Positions 55,895 to 64,000 of a stretch of 64,000 nucleotides of DNA are shown in pieces. The DNA is from UBA6623 sp965248235 (GTDB lineage Bacteria > Acidobacteriota > Terriglobia > Bryobacterales > UBA6623), in assembly GCA_965248235.1 (NCBI GenBank), contig CBDFIU010000003.1, positions 1 through 64,000 on the forward strand, written 5' to 3'. The notes beneath the pieces are model-generated. The model was not told the DNA's origin. It searched no databases and was given only the letters and a program-made list of their open reading frames with translations. Numbering within the stretch: position 1 is the stretch's first letter; each line of letters begins with the position of its first letter. Both the position numbers and the translations under genes were made by a program.

Positions 55895-57604
55895 TTAGTC
55901 TTCCTCGCGGACTTCGCGAACTTTCACGACGCGGTTGATTTCGACGTCCGTCAAAATCTGAACCGTTCCGCTGGGCCAGCGAATCTCGACCTTCTTCACC
56001 GACTCCGCCTTCCCGATCCCGAAATGAACGCCGTCGTGGCTCGATGACGCGTAACTCACCGCCGACGTCATGGAATTGTGTTGGCCTCCGTCGATGAGCA
56101 CCCTCGCGCCGATGCCGTCCCGATTGCTCTTGGTTCCCGTGAGCCGCAAATGCAGCCAATGATTGCCGCCGGGGCTGGTGTTTTCCCACAATTCAGCCGG
56201 CCCGCCGAGCGAGCTGACCACGACATCGACCCGTCCGTCGCGATTGAAATCGGCGAACGCCGCGCCGCGATGCACCCGCGCGGTCTGAAACGCCGGGCCC
56301 GCCCCGGCTGAAACATCCCGAAACTTCCCGTTGCCGCGATTCGCGAAGACGCTGTTGGGCTCCTTGTAGGGTGTCGTCTCCTCGAAGGTTTCGATCAGAT
56401 CGTTGACGTGGGAATTGGCGGTGAATAAGTCTTTCCAGCCGTCGTTGTCGAAATCGACCAACCCGTTGCCCCAGCCGCTGCGCCGGTTGGTGAGTTTGGC
56501 CAGTCCCGAGATCCCTGTCGCGTCCTCGAAAAAGCCGTCGCCGGCGTTGCGAAACAGCGGAAAGGTCTCGGCGATCAACGCCGTCACGGCGATGTCGGGG
56601 AGCCCGTCGTTGTTGTAATCGCGAAAATCGACGCCCATGCTCGCCACCGGGTCGCCGTGTTCGAGCAGCGCCACTCCGGCGAACAGAGCGCCTTCCTCGA
56701 ACGTCCCGTCGCCTTGATTGAGGAAGAGGAAATTCGGGAGGTTGTCGTTCGTGACAACCGCGTCGAGTGTCCCGTTGCCGTCGGCGTCACCGAAGGCGAC
56801 GCTCATGCCGCGCCCGGCGTGCTCGGCAATGCCGGAAGCGCGACTGACATCCTTGAAACTTCCGTCTCCCTGATTGCGGTAAAGGCGGTTCGCGATCGGC
56901 TGAAGATGCTCCGGGCCGCAGTACGCCCGCAGATTCTTTTCGCGATCGCCGCAATAGGGGTCCGAGCCAAGTTCCCAGTCCGCGTAGTTGACCACGAGGA
57001 GGTCGAGCAAGCCGTCGTTATCGTAATCAAACCAACCCGCGGCGACCGACCATTCACCCTCCCCGATGCCGGAAGTCGCCGTGACGTCCGCGAACCGGCC
57101 CGCCCCGTCATTGCGATAAAGCATGTTCTCGAAAACGCCGGCTACGAAGAGATCGACGTCGCCGTCGTTGTCATAGTCGGCCGCGGCGGCGCCCATCGAG
57201 TAGCCGCGTCCGGCGACGCCCCCGTGCGTGGTGACGTCGCTGAACTGCATGTCGCCGTCATTGCGATAGAGCCGATTCGCGTATTGGGGCGCCTCTTTCT
57301 TCAGCGCTGGAATCACGGCGCCATTGGTGAAAAAGATGTCGGGCGCGCCGTCGCCGTCGGCATCGAAGGCCGCTATCCCCCCGCTCATGGTTTCGATCAT
57401 GTGTTTGTCGGCGGTGGGGTGATTTTCGAGAACAAAGTCGACGCCGCCGGCCGCGGCGACGTCACGGAAAGCGATGCGGGATTGCGCTCGAAGCCCTGTA
57501 CCCGAGAGTGCGGCCGCCAGCACGGCAACGAGAGCCGAGCAGTAACGAATTGTCGCCTTGCGGTCGCGGCGACAACGCGCCGGCGGTCGGATCGAGACCC
57601 GCAT
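55895..57604 (-). CDS. CRTAC1-family protein: FG-GAP/VCBS repeats with ASPIC/UnbV C-terminus
   Basis: The start at 57604 lies within the stop of the TPR gene (TGATG), giving translational coupling. After a signal peptide (ALVAVLAAALSGTGLRAQ) there are at least six FG-GAP/VCBS propeller repeats with calcium-binding DxDGDGxxD-type loops: DADGDGAPDIFF, DYDNDGDVDLFV, DYDNDGLLDLLV, DADGNGTLDAVV, DYNNDGLPDIAV, DFDNDGWKDLFT and DFNRDGRVDVVV. The C-terminal ASPIC/UnbV domain has HWLHLRLTGTKSNRDGIGAR and KKVEIRWPSGTVQ. Extracellular or periplasmic. CRTAC1 proteins are commonly paired with TPR proteins and multihaem cytochromes in Acidobacteria, as here. Ligand unknown. Confidence 0.93.
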   Translation of the reverse strand: MRVSIRPPARCRRDRKATIRYCSALVAVLAAALSGTGLRAQSRIAFRDVAAAGGVDFVLENHPTADKHMIETMSGGIAAFDADGDGAPDIFFTNGAVIPALKKEAPQYANRLYRNDGDMQFSDVTTHGGVAGRGYSMGAAAADYDNDGDVDLFVAGVFENMLYRNDGAGRFADVTATSGIGEGEWSVAAGWFDYDNDGLLDLLVVNYADWELGSDPYCGDREKNLRAYCGPEHLQPIANRLYRNQGDGSFKDVSRASGIAEHAGRGMSVAFGDADGNGTLDAVVTNDNLPNFLFLNQGDGTFEEGALFAGVALLEHGDPVASMGVDFRDYNNDGLPDIAVTALIAETFPLFRNAGDGFFEDATGISGLAKLTNRRSGWGNGLVDFDNDGWKDLFTANSHVNDLIETFEETTPYKEPNSVFANRGNGKFRDVSAGAGPAFQTARVHRGAAFADFNRDGRVDVVVSSLGGPAELWENTSPGGNHWLHLRLTGTKSNRDGIGARVLIDGGQHNSMTSAVSYASSSHDGVHFGIGKAESVKKVEIRWPSGTVQILTDVEINRVVKVREVREED

Positions 57605-59544
57605 CACTCGTCTTTCAGCCAACGGTCAAACTTGGCGCGGTCGCGCGCAAACGAATTCTTGCGCATCTGCTTGGAACGCTCGAGCGCCTTCATGGCGAGT
57701 TCCTTGTGACCCAAACGGCGCTGAGCCTGGAACAGCGAGTAGTGGATATCCCCGTAGTAGTCGAGCGCCAGGCCTTTCTCCAACTGCGCGGCCGCTTCTT
57801 GAAAGCGCCCCAACCGCAGGTAGGCTTTGCCCAAATTAGGACGCGCTTCGACGAGGTTGGGGTCGAGGCGCAGAGCGGCTTCCAAAAAGGGAACCGCTTC
57901 TTCGGGCTGCTGTTTGGTAACGAACAACCGTCCCATGAAATAGAGCGAGCGAGCGTTGCCGGGATCGAGGTCGAGAGCCTTCGCGAACGCTTCTTGGGCT
58001 TCCTCCAGCGTGTTGTCGAGAAAGTAGAGCAGCCCGAGGCTGCGATAGAGCTCGGCTTCGTCGGGCTTGAGCTTGATCGCCAGCCGATATTCCTTGACCG
58101 CCTCTTCGTCGTCCTGGCGCTGACGATGAGCCTCGGCCCGCAGATGATGCACGCGCCAGGAATTGGGTGAAAGTTCCTCGACCCGGCCGAAACTGCGATC
58201 CGCCAGAATCTGAAAGGTCTTCACGGCCCAATAGACAGCCTCGGGCGAATCGTCGCCGGGCCCCATGGCTGTGGCGAACGCCATCGACGCCGCGTCGTAG
58301 TCATGCAGGCTGAGCCGGGCCTTTCCCAGCATCAACTGACTCGTCGGATCAAGCTTCGGACGCGATTGCAGCAATCGTGCTAGAGCGGCGTAGCGGTGGC
58401 GCCCGAAAAGCTCCTCGGCGCTCGCGGCGTCCCCTTCGGAGACCTCGGCGCCGGGCGCCGCCTTCTCAAACGCGGCGCGATGTCGAGCAGCCTTGCCCGC
58501 TTGGCCCGCTGCGTCGTGGAGAACCCACCGCAAGAAATGCGACGGCCCGCCGGAGCTTTCCGGCGGGAGATCGCTGATCAAAGAGAGCGCCGATTCCGGC
58601 GGTACCTCGTAGACAGGAAACACGGTCTGCCGCGGCAGCCAATTCGGGGACGAGCGCCACACCGCGGCGATGCTCTCCAATGCCCGCCGAGCCTCGCCCC
58701 GGGCGAGGTGAACTTCCGCGAGCCCGACAAGCGCGATTTCATCCAAGGGATCGATGGCCAGCTCGGCCCGGAAACTCTCCTCGGCCTGCTCCCAGCGCCC
58801 CATTTGAAGGTGAGCCGTGCCAAGTGAGCGGTTCACTCCCGCCAACCCGGGGGACTTTTGTAGGGTTTCCAGGTGGTAGGGGATGGCGGCGTCCCAGTGT
58901 CGACTCAGGGCCAGCATGTCTCCGCCGAGCCGCGATGTCCAGGGGGAATCGGGCCTGCCGCTTACCAGACGCCCCGCCAAGTCTCGCATCAAGGCCATGT
59001 AGTCGCGGCCCAGGCGAAACCAGGCCTCGGTCTTGTCGGGCTCATGGTCGAAAACCGCGCGAAATTGCACCACCGCGTCGCGATAACGTCCGACGGCGAG
59101 ATAGCACGCGGATAGGGCGCGGCGCGCCTCGCGGTTCGACGGCGCGGCCCGCAGAGCCTTTTCAAGCGGCGGGACGGCTTTCTCGGGCGCCCCCAGTTTC
59201 AGGTGGCTGAGTCCCAGGAAAACGTTCGTTGCCGGTAAGTCGGGTCGCTGCTTCGCGACGATCTCGAGTTCGGCGACGGTCTCGTCGTACTTGCCTTGCA
59301 GATAGAGGACCAAGCCCAGGTTCGCGCGGGCCTCGGCGACCTCGGGCATCAGGTTGACGGCCTTTTTGAACTCCGACTCGGCGACCGGGAACCGCCCGGC
59401 CTGCATGGCCTCTTGCCCGGCTTCGAAGTGCGCCACGACAGCTTGCTGTTTGGCGGCTTGGGTCAGTTGCGCGCTCAGAGAGGGTACGGCGGCGAGAGCA
59501 CAACAAGCCGCGAGGAGTCCGAGGATGACGCGGGGCCGTTTCAT
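57604..59544 (-). CDS. Exported tetratricopeptide-repeat protein
   Basis: About 646 residues from the ATG at 59544, which gives a signal peptide (ILGLLAACCALAAVPSLSAQ); earlier ATGs at 59616/59613 add a basic leader only. At least ten TPR units are visible, such as AEARANLGLVLYLQGKYDET, ATNVFLGLSHLKLGAPEKAV, LAGVNRSLGTAHLQMGRWEQ, DEAELYRSLGLLYFLDNTLE, ARSLYFMGRLFVTKQQPEEA and VEARPNLGKAYLRLGRFQEA. It is a protein-interaction scaffold in the periplasm. It is coupled to the CRTAC1 gene by a TGATG overlap, so the two products are probably made in a fixed ratio and may form a complex. Confidence 0.92.
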   Translation of the reverse strand: MKRPRVILGLLAACCALAAVPSLSAQLTQAAKQQAVVAHFEAGQEAMQAGRFPVAESEFKKAVNLMPEVAEARANLGLVLYLQGKYDETVAELEIVAKQRPDLPATNVFLGLSHLKLGAPEKAVPPLEKALRAAPSNREARRALSACYLAVGRYRDAVVQFRAVFDHEPDKTEAWFRLGRDYMALMRDLAGRLVSGRPDSPWTSRLGGDMLALSRHWDAAIPYHLETLQKSPGLAGVNRSLGTAHLQMGRWEQAEESFRAELAIDPLDEIALVGLAEVHLARGEARRALESIAAVWRSSPNWLPRQTVFPVYEVPPESALSLISDLPPESSGGPSHFLRWVLHDAAGQAGKAARHRAAFEKAAPGAEVSEGDAASAEELFGRHRYAALARLLQSRPKLDPTSQLMLGKARLSLHDYDAASMAFATAMGPGDDSPEAVYWAVKTFQILADRSFGRVEELSPNSWRVHHLRAEAHRQRQDDEEAVKEYRLAIKLKPDEAELYRSLGLLYFLDNTLEEAQEAFAKALDLDPGNARSLYFMGRLFVTKQQPEEAVPFLEAALRLDPNLVEARPNLGKAYLRLGRFQEAAAQLEKGLALDYYGDIHYSLFQAQRRLGHKELAMKALERSKQMRKNSFARDRAKFDRWLKDE

Positions 59545-59616
59545 CGCCTTGATCGCCTGCTTCCGCGTGAAACGTGAAAAGAGCTGTCGGATGGAACCGC
59601 CGCGCTCCACCATCAA

Positions 59617-59919
59617 GCGTTATTCTACCGGGCGGCAAGCGGACGCCGCTTCCGGCTTTCCTTGGGACGGATTGTTGGGCGCCGGCGCGGCCGGTGGCCC
59701 CACTAGCCTGAAACTTCAAACCGGCCTCGATTTTCACCCACCCGAGCCGCGCCGTCTCACGGCGCGGTCCCCTCGAACCCACTCAACCAGTTTCATCCCT
59801 GAACGATCCGGCGCGCCGCCGGTGGCCCAACTTCCGGGAAAGTGGCGGCAAGGTGCGGGAGACGCGACTGTGTGAACGAACGCGGCGGGCGGGCGATCAT
59901 GCACCTGGTGGAGCTGCTC
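59617..59919. other. Intergenic, no gene recognised
   Basis: 303 bp between the TPR gene and the NACHT gene. Short open frames are present but show no motifs. No clear promoter for the TPR gene and no strong terminator for the NACHT gene was seen. Confidence 0.5.
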
Positions 59920-62523
59920 TTACAGTAGCCCTCGTTTCTTGAAGTCGGCACGTTGGCGGGGGGTAAGGATCGCGTTTTCGAGGTCTCGCACGTCGCTGAG
60001 ATCCGCGTGGCTGAGATTCGCGACGCAGAGATTCGCGTCCCAGAGATTCGCGCCGCGCAGATTCGTGTCGCTGAGATGCGCGCTGCGGAGATCCGCGCCG
60101 CTGAGATCCGCGCCAAGGAGATTCGCGCCGCGGAGTTGCGTGCCGAGGAGATTCGCGCCGAGGAGATTCGCGCCGAGGAGATTCGCGTCGCTGAGAGTTA
60201 AGCCGCCCAGGGGTAGGGAGCGAAGTGATGCCTTGACAACTGATGATACCGGCGCGGCAAACGCCGGGTTTCGGTAGCCAAACCGGTAAAACTCCTCGTG
60301 CGACAGAATCCGAGCGAGCCAGTTTGCCGCGGAGTGTGGGTTCGGCCACTCGACCGGCGAGGGTTCCCCGGTTACGCGTGCGCAGGAGTCCAGCATTACC
60401 AACAGGGCGGTTTCGGCATTGACGGATTGGCGGTTTTGCTCGCCGAAGGGCTTGAGGCGGTCGATCTGTTCCATCGGCATGCCGTTTTCGAGGACATGGC
60501 TGATCCAGCCGCCCAGCTCAGCTTGCCAGACCCGGCACACATCAGGCTTAATGGTCGAGACCTCGTTGTGTATAAAGATCAGCAGATCCCAGTCGATCTT
60601 GCGGGGTCCGCAGAGCCGAGCCCAATCGGCCAGGGCTTCAGGGATACCGTACTTGTTTCTCTTTCGCTTACGCTCGGCGTCCAGGTCTTCGATGATTTCC
60701 CCAAGTCGACGGGCGATGCCTCGGGCGGTCAGGTATTCGCCGAAACTCTTGTGGGTGAACTCGAAGGCCTCCTCTTGGCCTTCGAAACCCGATCGCTGGA
60801 AGTAGAAGGCGACCATCAGCCGGAGGAGGCCCTGATCGCTTTGGAGCATCTTGCCGAGAGCCGGCGGTAAGGAACCATCGCGCGATTGCTCGACGCCGGT
60901 CAGGGTGATTCCACGGCCCGAGCCGTGCCAGGCCGCGACCGCCACGGCCTCCAGAGCCTCGGCGAAGTCATCGAATTTGATGTGTTCCGTGGTGGGATGG
61001 CCTCGGGTCTTACCCCAGTCCCGCTCGTGGACTCTCTCGAGAAGGAAGCGGTAGAGCTTGTTGAGGTTGAAGTGGTCGTCGAACTGGAAGCGTTCGTCCT
61101 CGGCGAAGGCCGTTAGATAAAGCAGAAGCGGTTGAGCGGTGACGTCTTCCGGAACCTTGTCGATGAATTTCTTGAGGCCCTGCTTGGGCTTTTTTTTCCA
61201 CTTCGCGTACTTGGCCCACCACTCGGCGCGCAGGTCTTCCTTGATCTCGTCGTTCTTGTAGGAAAGCAAATGCAACAGGACGCCGGGATCCCTGGCCTGC
61301 GTCAGCTCGGCCGCGTCAACGGCGGCGGGGCGACCCGTGACGAGAACCTTGAGCGTGTAGGGGCTCTCCCGGCAGCCCAAGACCCGGTTTTCGACAGCGC
61401 GAAGCAGGCTGCGGGCGGCCGATGCGCCGACCTTCCCTTGCTCGGTGACTTCGTCGAGGCCGTCGAGGATGAGCAGCAGCTTCGGCTCGTTGGTCCCATG
61501 CGCCAAAGGGTTGTGACGAACCAGAGGGTAGGGGCTCAAGTACTCTTCGATGGCGTCGGCTAGGCTGGTCTCCGGGTTGACGCGGTGCAAAGGGAGGAAT
61601 AGAACTCGCCACGAGTTGTCGGACCGGCGTACCTGCTCGACCGCGAACATCTTGGCCAGTGACGATTTCCCCGTTCCGGGGCCTCCGCTGATCACGCGGT
61701 ACTCGTCCCCGGCTTTGTTGCTCTCAAGCCACTCGTTAAGGTGATGCTTGACCTTGACGACAGTGTTCTCAGGCTTTTCTTCCTCGACGGCTTGGCGGCC
61801 TTTGGTCTTCTTGCGGGTCTCGTAGTAGCCGTGTAGGTCGACGTGGATCTGCTCAAGGCTGAAGGGCTCGATGCCGAAGACCGGTTCGGCGACCTCTTGC
61901 TCCAGCCGGCTGTGGTAATCGCTCCAGGCCCAGTCGCGCTCGACGGCGCTGGTGATCGGATTGTCGAGCACCCCCCGTATGGCCGCCTGGTCCGCGGTGC
62001 TGAAGTCGCGGTTCCACTCGTCGTAGAGGGCGCGGGTGAAGTAGACGCCGAGACGCGAGGCGATGGTCTTGGAGGAAGTCGGGTCGACATCCCAGCCTTG
62101 GAGCCATTGGGCCAGCGGCTCTTCGACGGCCTTGACAAGGGGGAGTTGGGCGGGGTCATTGAGCGTGTCTTGGTTCAACAGGGCCGGCTGGTCCCTGAGA
62201 GACTTTTCCGCCTGTGACCCTAGCTTCTCGGCGTCGGCCTTTGTGCGAGCGAGTATTTGGTAGCTGTCCCCCGCGATTTGGTAGACGGCGCGCGTCAGCG
62301 CCCGCAGCACCCATTGGCGAGCCAATCGCTCGGGGTCGGTTTGCTTGCCGACGGCCTTGACGGCGTCGGCGGCGGCGAGGGCCGCGCCGGGGAGGTCTTG
62401 GTAGTTGAGCTTGACGAGCGATTTACCCAGGCCGACGAAGAGCGTTTTGAAGTCGGACTTGATGCCGTCGTTCCAGCGACGCTTGGTCGGGGCGACGGCT
62501 AATCCGGACGGGTTTTTGGGCAT
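59920..62523 (-). CDS. NACHT-domain STAND NTPase with C-terminal pentapeptide repeats
   Basis: 867 residues, no signal peptide, so cytoplasmic. The N-terminal about 270 residues are helical and unassigned. The NACHT module has Walker A GGPGTGKSS (280-288), Walker B LLLILDGLDEV (349-359) and the downstream NACHT feature FEFTHKSFGEYLTARGIARR. A helical linker follows. The C-terminus (about 767-850) is a run of pentapeptide repeats of the A(D/N)LxG type (ANLLGANLLG, GADLSGADLR, ANLCVANLSHADL), a right-handed quadrilateral beta-helix. STAND NTPases oligomerise on ligand sensing, and bacterial NACHT proteins of this kind have been shown to protect against phages in other species. Here the pentapeptide helix replaces the usual TPR/LRR sensor. 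It stands alone with no neighbouring nuclease or TM effector, so the N-terminus may be the effector. Defence is inference. Confidence 0.88.
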   Translation of the reverse strand: MPKNPSGLAVAPTKRRWNDGIKSDFKTLFVGLGKSLVKLNYQDLPGAALAAADAVKAVGKQTDPERLARQWVLRALTRAVYQIAGDSYQILARTKADAEKLGSQAEKSLRDQPALLNQDTLNDPAQLPLVKAVEEPLAQWLQGWDVDPTSSKTIASRLGVYFTRALYDEWNRDFSTADQAAIRGVLDNPITSAVERDWAWSDYHSRLEQEVAEPVFGIEPFSLEQIHVDLHGYYETRKKTKGRQAVEEEKPENTVVKVKHHLNEWLESNKAGDEYRVISGGPGTGKSSLAKMFAVEQVRRSDNSWRVLFLPLHRVNPETSLADAIEEYLSPYPLVRHNPLAHGTNEPKLLLILDGLDEVTEQGKVGASAARSLLRAVENRVLGCRESPYTLKVLVTGRPAAVDAAELTQARDPGVLLHLLSYKNDEIKEDLRAEWWAKYAKWKKKPKQGLKKFIDKVPEDVTAQPLLLYLTAFAEDERFQFDDHFNLNKLYRFLLERVHERDWGKTRGHPTTEHIKFDDFAEALEAVAVAAWHGSGRGITLTGVEQSRDGSLPPALGKMLQSDQGLLRLMVAFYFQRSGFEGQEEAFEFTHKSFGEYLTARGIARRLGEIIEDLDAERKRKRNKYGIPEALADWARLCGPRKIDWDLLIFIHNEVSTIKPDVCRVWQAELGGWISHVLENGMPMEQIDRLKPFGEQNRQSVNAETALLVMLDSCARVTGEPSPVEWPNPHSAANWLARILSHEEFYRFGYRNPAFAAPVSSVVKASLRSLPLGGLTLSDANLLGANLLGANLLGTQLRGANLLGADLSGADLRSAHLSDTNLRGANLWDANLCVANLSHADLSDVRDLENAILTPRQRADFKKRGLL

Positions 62524-62585
62524 TTTGTCGCGGGGTAATGCTTATCAATCTCCAAATCATACTCTATTGTTCGCGTGAGGATGGG

Positions 62586-64000
62586 CTAAAAATTGAATTG
62601 CAGCAAGAATCGAAATGTGCGGCCGTCGTTGAGGGTGTTGGTGATGCGGCCGAAATTGGGGGAGGCTAGATCGCGGCCGGGTTCGGCGAATTGCGGGGTG
62701 TTGAGGAAATTGATTGATTCGGCACGAAATAGGAGTACTCGCTCGGAGCCGACCGAGAATTTTCGCGATAGGCTCACGTTGAAATTACTAATGGCATCCT
62801 TTCGGAAGGTGTTGCGGCCCAACGAACCATTCTGCTCGAAGGGGGCGATGAAGGAAAAGGCCGTGGTCGGCAGCAGGCCGCGAGATGTATCCGGATGGTC
62901 GATCGCTCTTCCGAGAACCGCGGGATCGAGAACGTGCGGGCGGTCCCTGCCGGTGCCGTCAACGTTCCCAAAGCCCCTGCCGTCGGAGCCGGAAACGACC
63001 GTGAACGGAGTGCCCGATTTCAGTAGGATCACCGAGGAAATGCGCCAATTCGCCAACAAGGCGGCGGGCGGGCTTTTTCGTCCTCGGGCTTGCGGCAGGT
63101 CGTAGTGGAGGCGGGTTAAGAAGGCGTGGGGCTGATCGAAGGTGCTGAGACCGCGCATTTCCCCGTGAGAGTTCGATTCCGATTGGCTTTGAGAAAACCA
63201 AGCGTCGGAACTCGAGCCGGTACCCGTGTAGTTGCTCTCTAGATCAATGCCTTTGCTGAACCAATATGACGTGTCGAGAGCGAGCCCCCGCCAGGTGGGA
63301 ACGACGAGCCGGACCTTGGCGGCGTCGTAGTAACCTCGCGAGCTGTTGAGGATCCGCCGGATTTCGAAATAGCGCGGGTCGGGCCGACGCTGGTTGACGG
63401 TTTCGGTGGTGAGGGGAATCCCCGGCACGGGCTGGGCGCGGTTCGTATTCCATTGGTTCAACAGCTTGATCGAACGACTGCCGACGTACCCGATTTCAGC
63501 TCGCCAGTTGCCGGGAAGGCTCCACTCCCATGAGAAGTTGTACTGATGCGAATAGGGCGATACGAGGTTCGGGTCCAATTGATAAATAGAGCTTCGGGCT
63601 CCGGAGTCTAGATCCCCCGGTTCCAAGGCGGAGAGAGGATCCGCGAGCCGGGGGGCTTGGATCGCCACTGTCAGATTTCCCGGCGGGTTGAAACGAGCCT
63701 GGCTGTAGGTCACCGGAAAGATCTCGCCGTATTGAATGCCGTAGGCGCCGCGCAACACGCCCCCACGCCCGCCCAGCCGGTAGGCGAAGCCGAATCGAGG
63801 CGCCCAATTGTTGCAATCGCAAGCGAAGGGAATTTCACTGAGCCCATTGACCTCGACGGGCGCGAGGGCGGGCTGATAGCGCAGTCCGATGTTGAGGGTC
63901 AGGTTGCTGGTTGCCTGCCAGCGGTCGCCGAGGAACAATTGGGCGTCCCAGGCGCGGAAACCGCGATGGATTTCCCCGATGGCTCGGGCGAAGCGGCTGG
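62586..64000 (-). CDS. TonB-dependent receptor, C-terminal part (continues beyond the window)
   Basis: The frame is open through the window edge at 64000, so the N-terminus lies outside; the internal TTG at 63938 is not a start. What remains is the beta-barrel of an Oar-like receptor: AQLFLGDRWQATSNLTLNIG, YQPALAPVEVNGL, PFACDCNNWAPRFGFAYRLG, VSPYSHQYNFSWEWSLPGNW, AEIGYVGSRSIKLLNQWNTN, FDQPHAFLTRLHYDLPQ, LLFRAESINFLNTPQFAEPG, ending FRFLLQFNF with the terminal Phe. It is distinct in sequence from the receptor at 50486-53953. It lies 62 bp downstream of where the NACHT gene starts on the same strand, but joint transcription is uncertain. Confidence 0.9.
   Translation of the reverse strand, partial: SRFARAIGEIHRGFRAWDAQLFLGDRWQATSNLTLNIGLRYQPALAPVEVNGLSEIPFACDCNNWAPRFGFAYRLGGRGGVLRGAYGIQYGEIFPVTYSQARFNPPGNLTVAIQAPRLADPLSALEPGDLDSGARSSIYQLDPNLVSPYSHQYNFSWEWSLPGNWRAEIGYVGSRSIKLLNQWNTNRAQPVPGIPLTTETVNQRRPDPRYFEIRRILNSSRGYYDAAKVRLVVPTWRGLALDTSYWFSKGIDLESNYTGTGSSSDAWFSQSQSESNSHGEMRGLSTFDQPHAFLTRLHYDLPQARGRKSPPAALLANWRISSVILLKSGTPFTVVSGSDGRGFGNVDGTGRDRPHVLDPAVLGRAIDHPDTSRGLLPTTAFSFIAPFEQNGSLGRNTFRKDAISNFNVSLSRKFSVGSERVLLFRAESINFLNTPQFAEPGRDLASPNFGRITNTLNDGRTFRFLLQFNF

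Noticed and set aside
59953..60201. Apparent CRISPR-like or satellite repeat
   Set aside because: The repeat is in frame and explained by pentapeptide coding in the NACHT protein; there are no spacers.

Overview
The window looks like chromosomal DNA of a GC-rich (roughly 60%) Acidobacteriota-type bacterium, closest in style to Bryobacterales/Solibacter relatives. The evidence is the gene content: two Oar-like TonB-dependent receptors (one with a visible carboxypeptidase-regulatory N-terminus), several DUF1501/DUF1552 Tat proteins paired with large haem-containing DUF1549/DUF1553 or DUF1587-1595 proteins, CRTAC1 (FG-GAP + ASPIC/UnbV) with TPR partners, and ThuA-type lipoproteins. The taxonomic call is inference; there is no rRNA or classical marker beyond gltX/glnS and one tRNA.

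Layout. 9-3745 (-): one large secreted protein broken by two frameshifts, with a Cys-rich middle and three lectin-like C-terminal repeats. 3963-8772 (-): a DUF1501/PSD1 pair, divergent from a ThuA lipoprotein (8985-10181). 10292-24320: a mobile-element island. It holds an IS110 element with a structured leader, an IS1380 element carrying two nested IS1595 copies, five near-identical IS1595 copies in all (all in + orientation, four with perfect 8-bp target duplications), an IS3 scar, a tRNA-Val(CAC), and a small minus-strand operon (ankyrin protein, small lipoprotein, 63-aa protein) cut up by the IS1595 copies. 24752-27855: overlapping gltX-glnS. 28063-33783: a DUF1592/LamG + DUF1552 pair and a DUF1501 relic. 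33927-40927: haloacid dehalogenase, a one-haem lipoprotein, a Gfo/Idh/MocA oxidoreductase, and a GNAT-VOC-metallohydrolase operon. 42228-45808: a three-gene operon matching D-apionate catabolism (oxidoisomerase, RuBisCO-like protein, DUF1537 kinase). 45981-50073 (-): a second PSD1/DUF1501 operon. 50486-53953 (-): a TonB receptor. 54177-59544: a multihaem cytochrome convergent with a translationally coupled TPR-CRTAC1 pair. 59920-62523 (-): a NACHT NTPase with pentapeptide repeats. 62586-64000 (-): another TonB receptor, running off the edge.

How it fits together: outside the IS island the genes describe a heterotrophic cell surface (TonB uptake, secreted haem and DUF1501 proteins) plus specialised carbon catabolism (the apionate branch). 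The NACHT protein is the most defence-like gene. Several otherwise normal genes carry single-base frameshifts near their ends (about 115, 2160, 41230, 47520, 55730), so sequence error is a serious alternative to pseudogenisation and I flag it wherever it matters.
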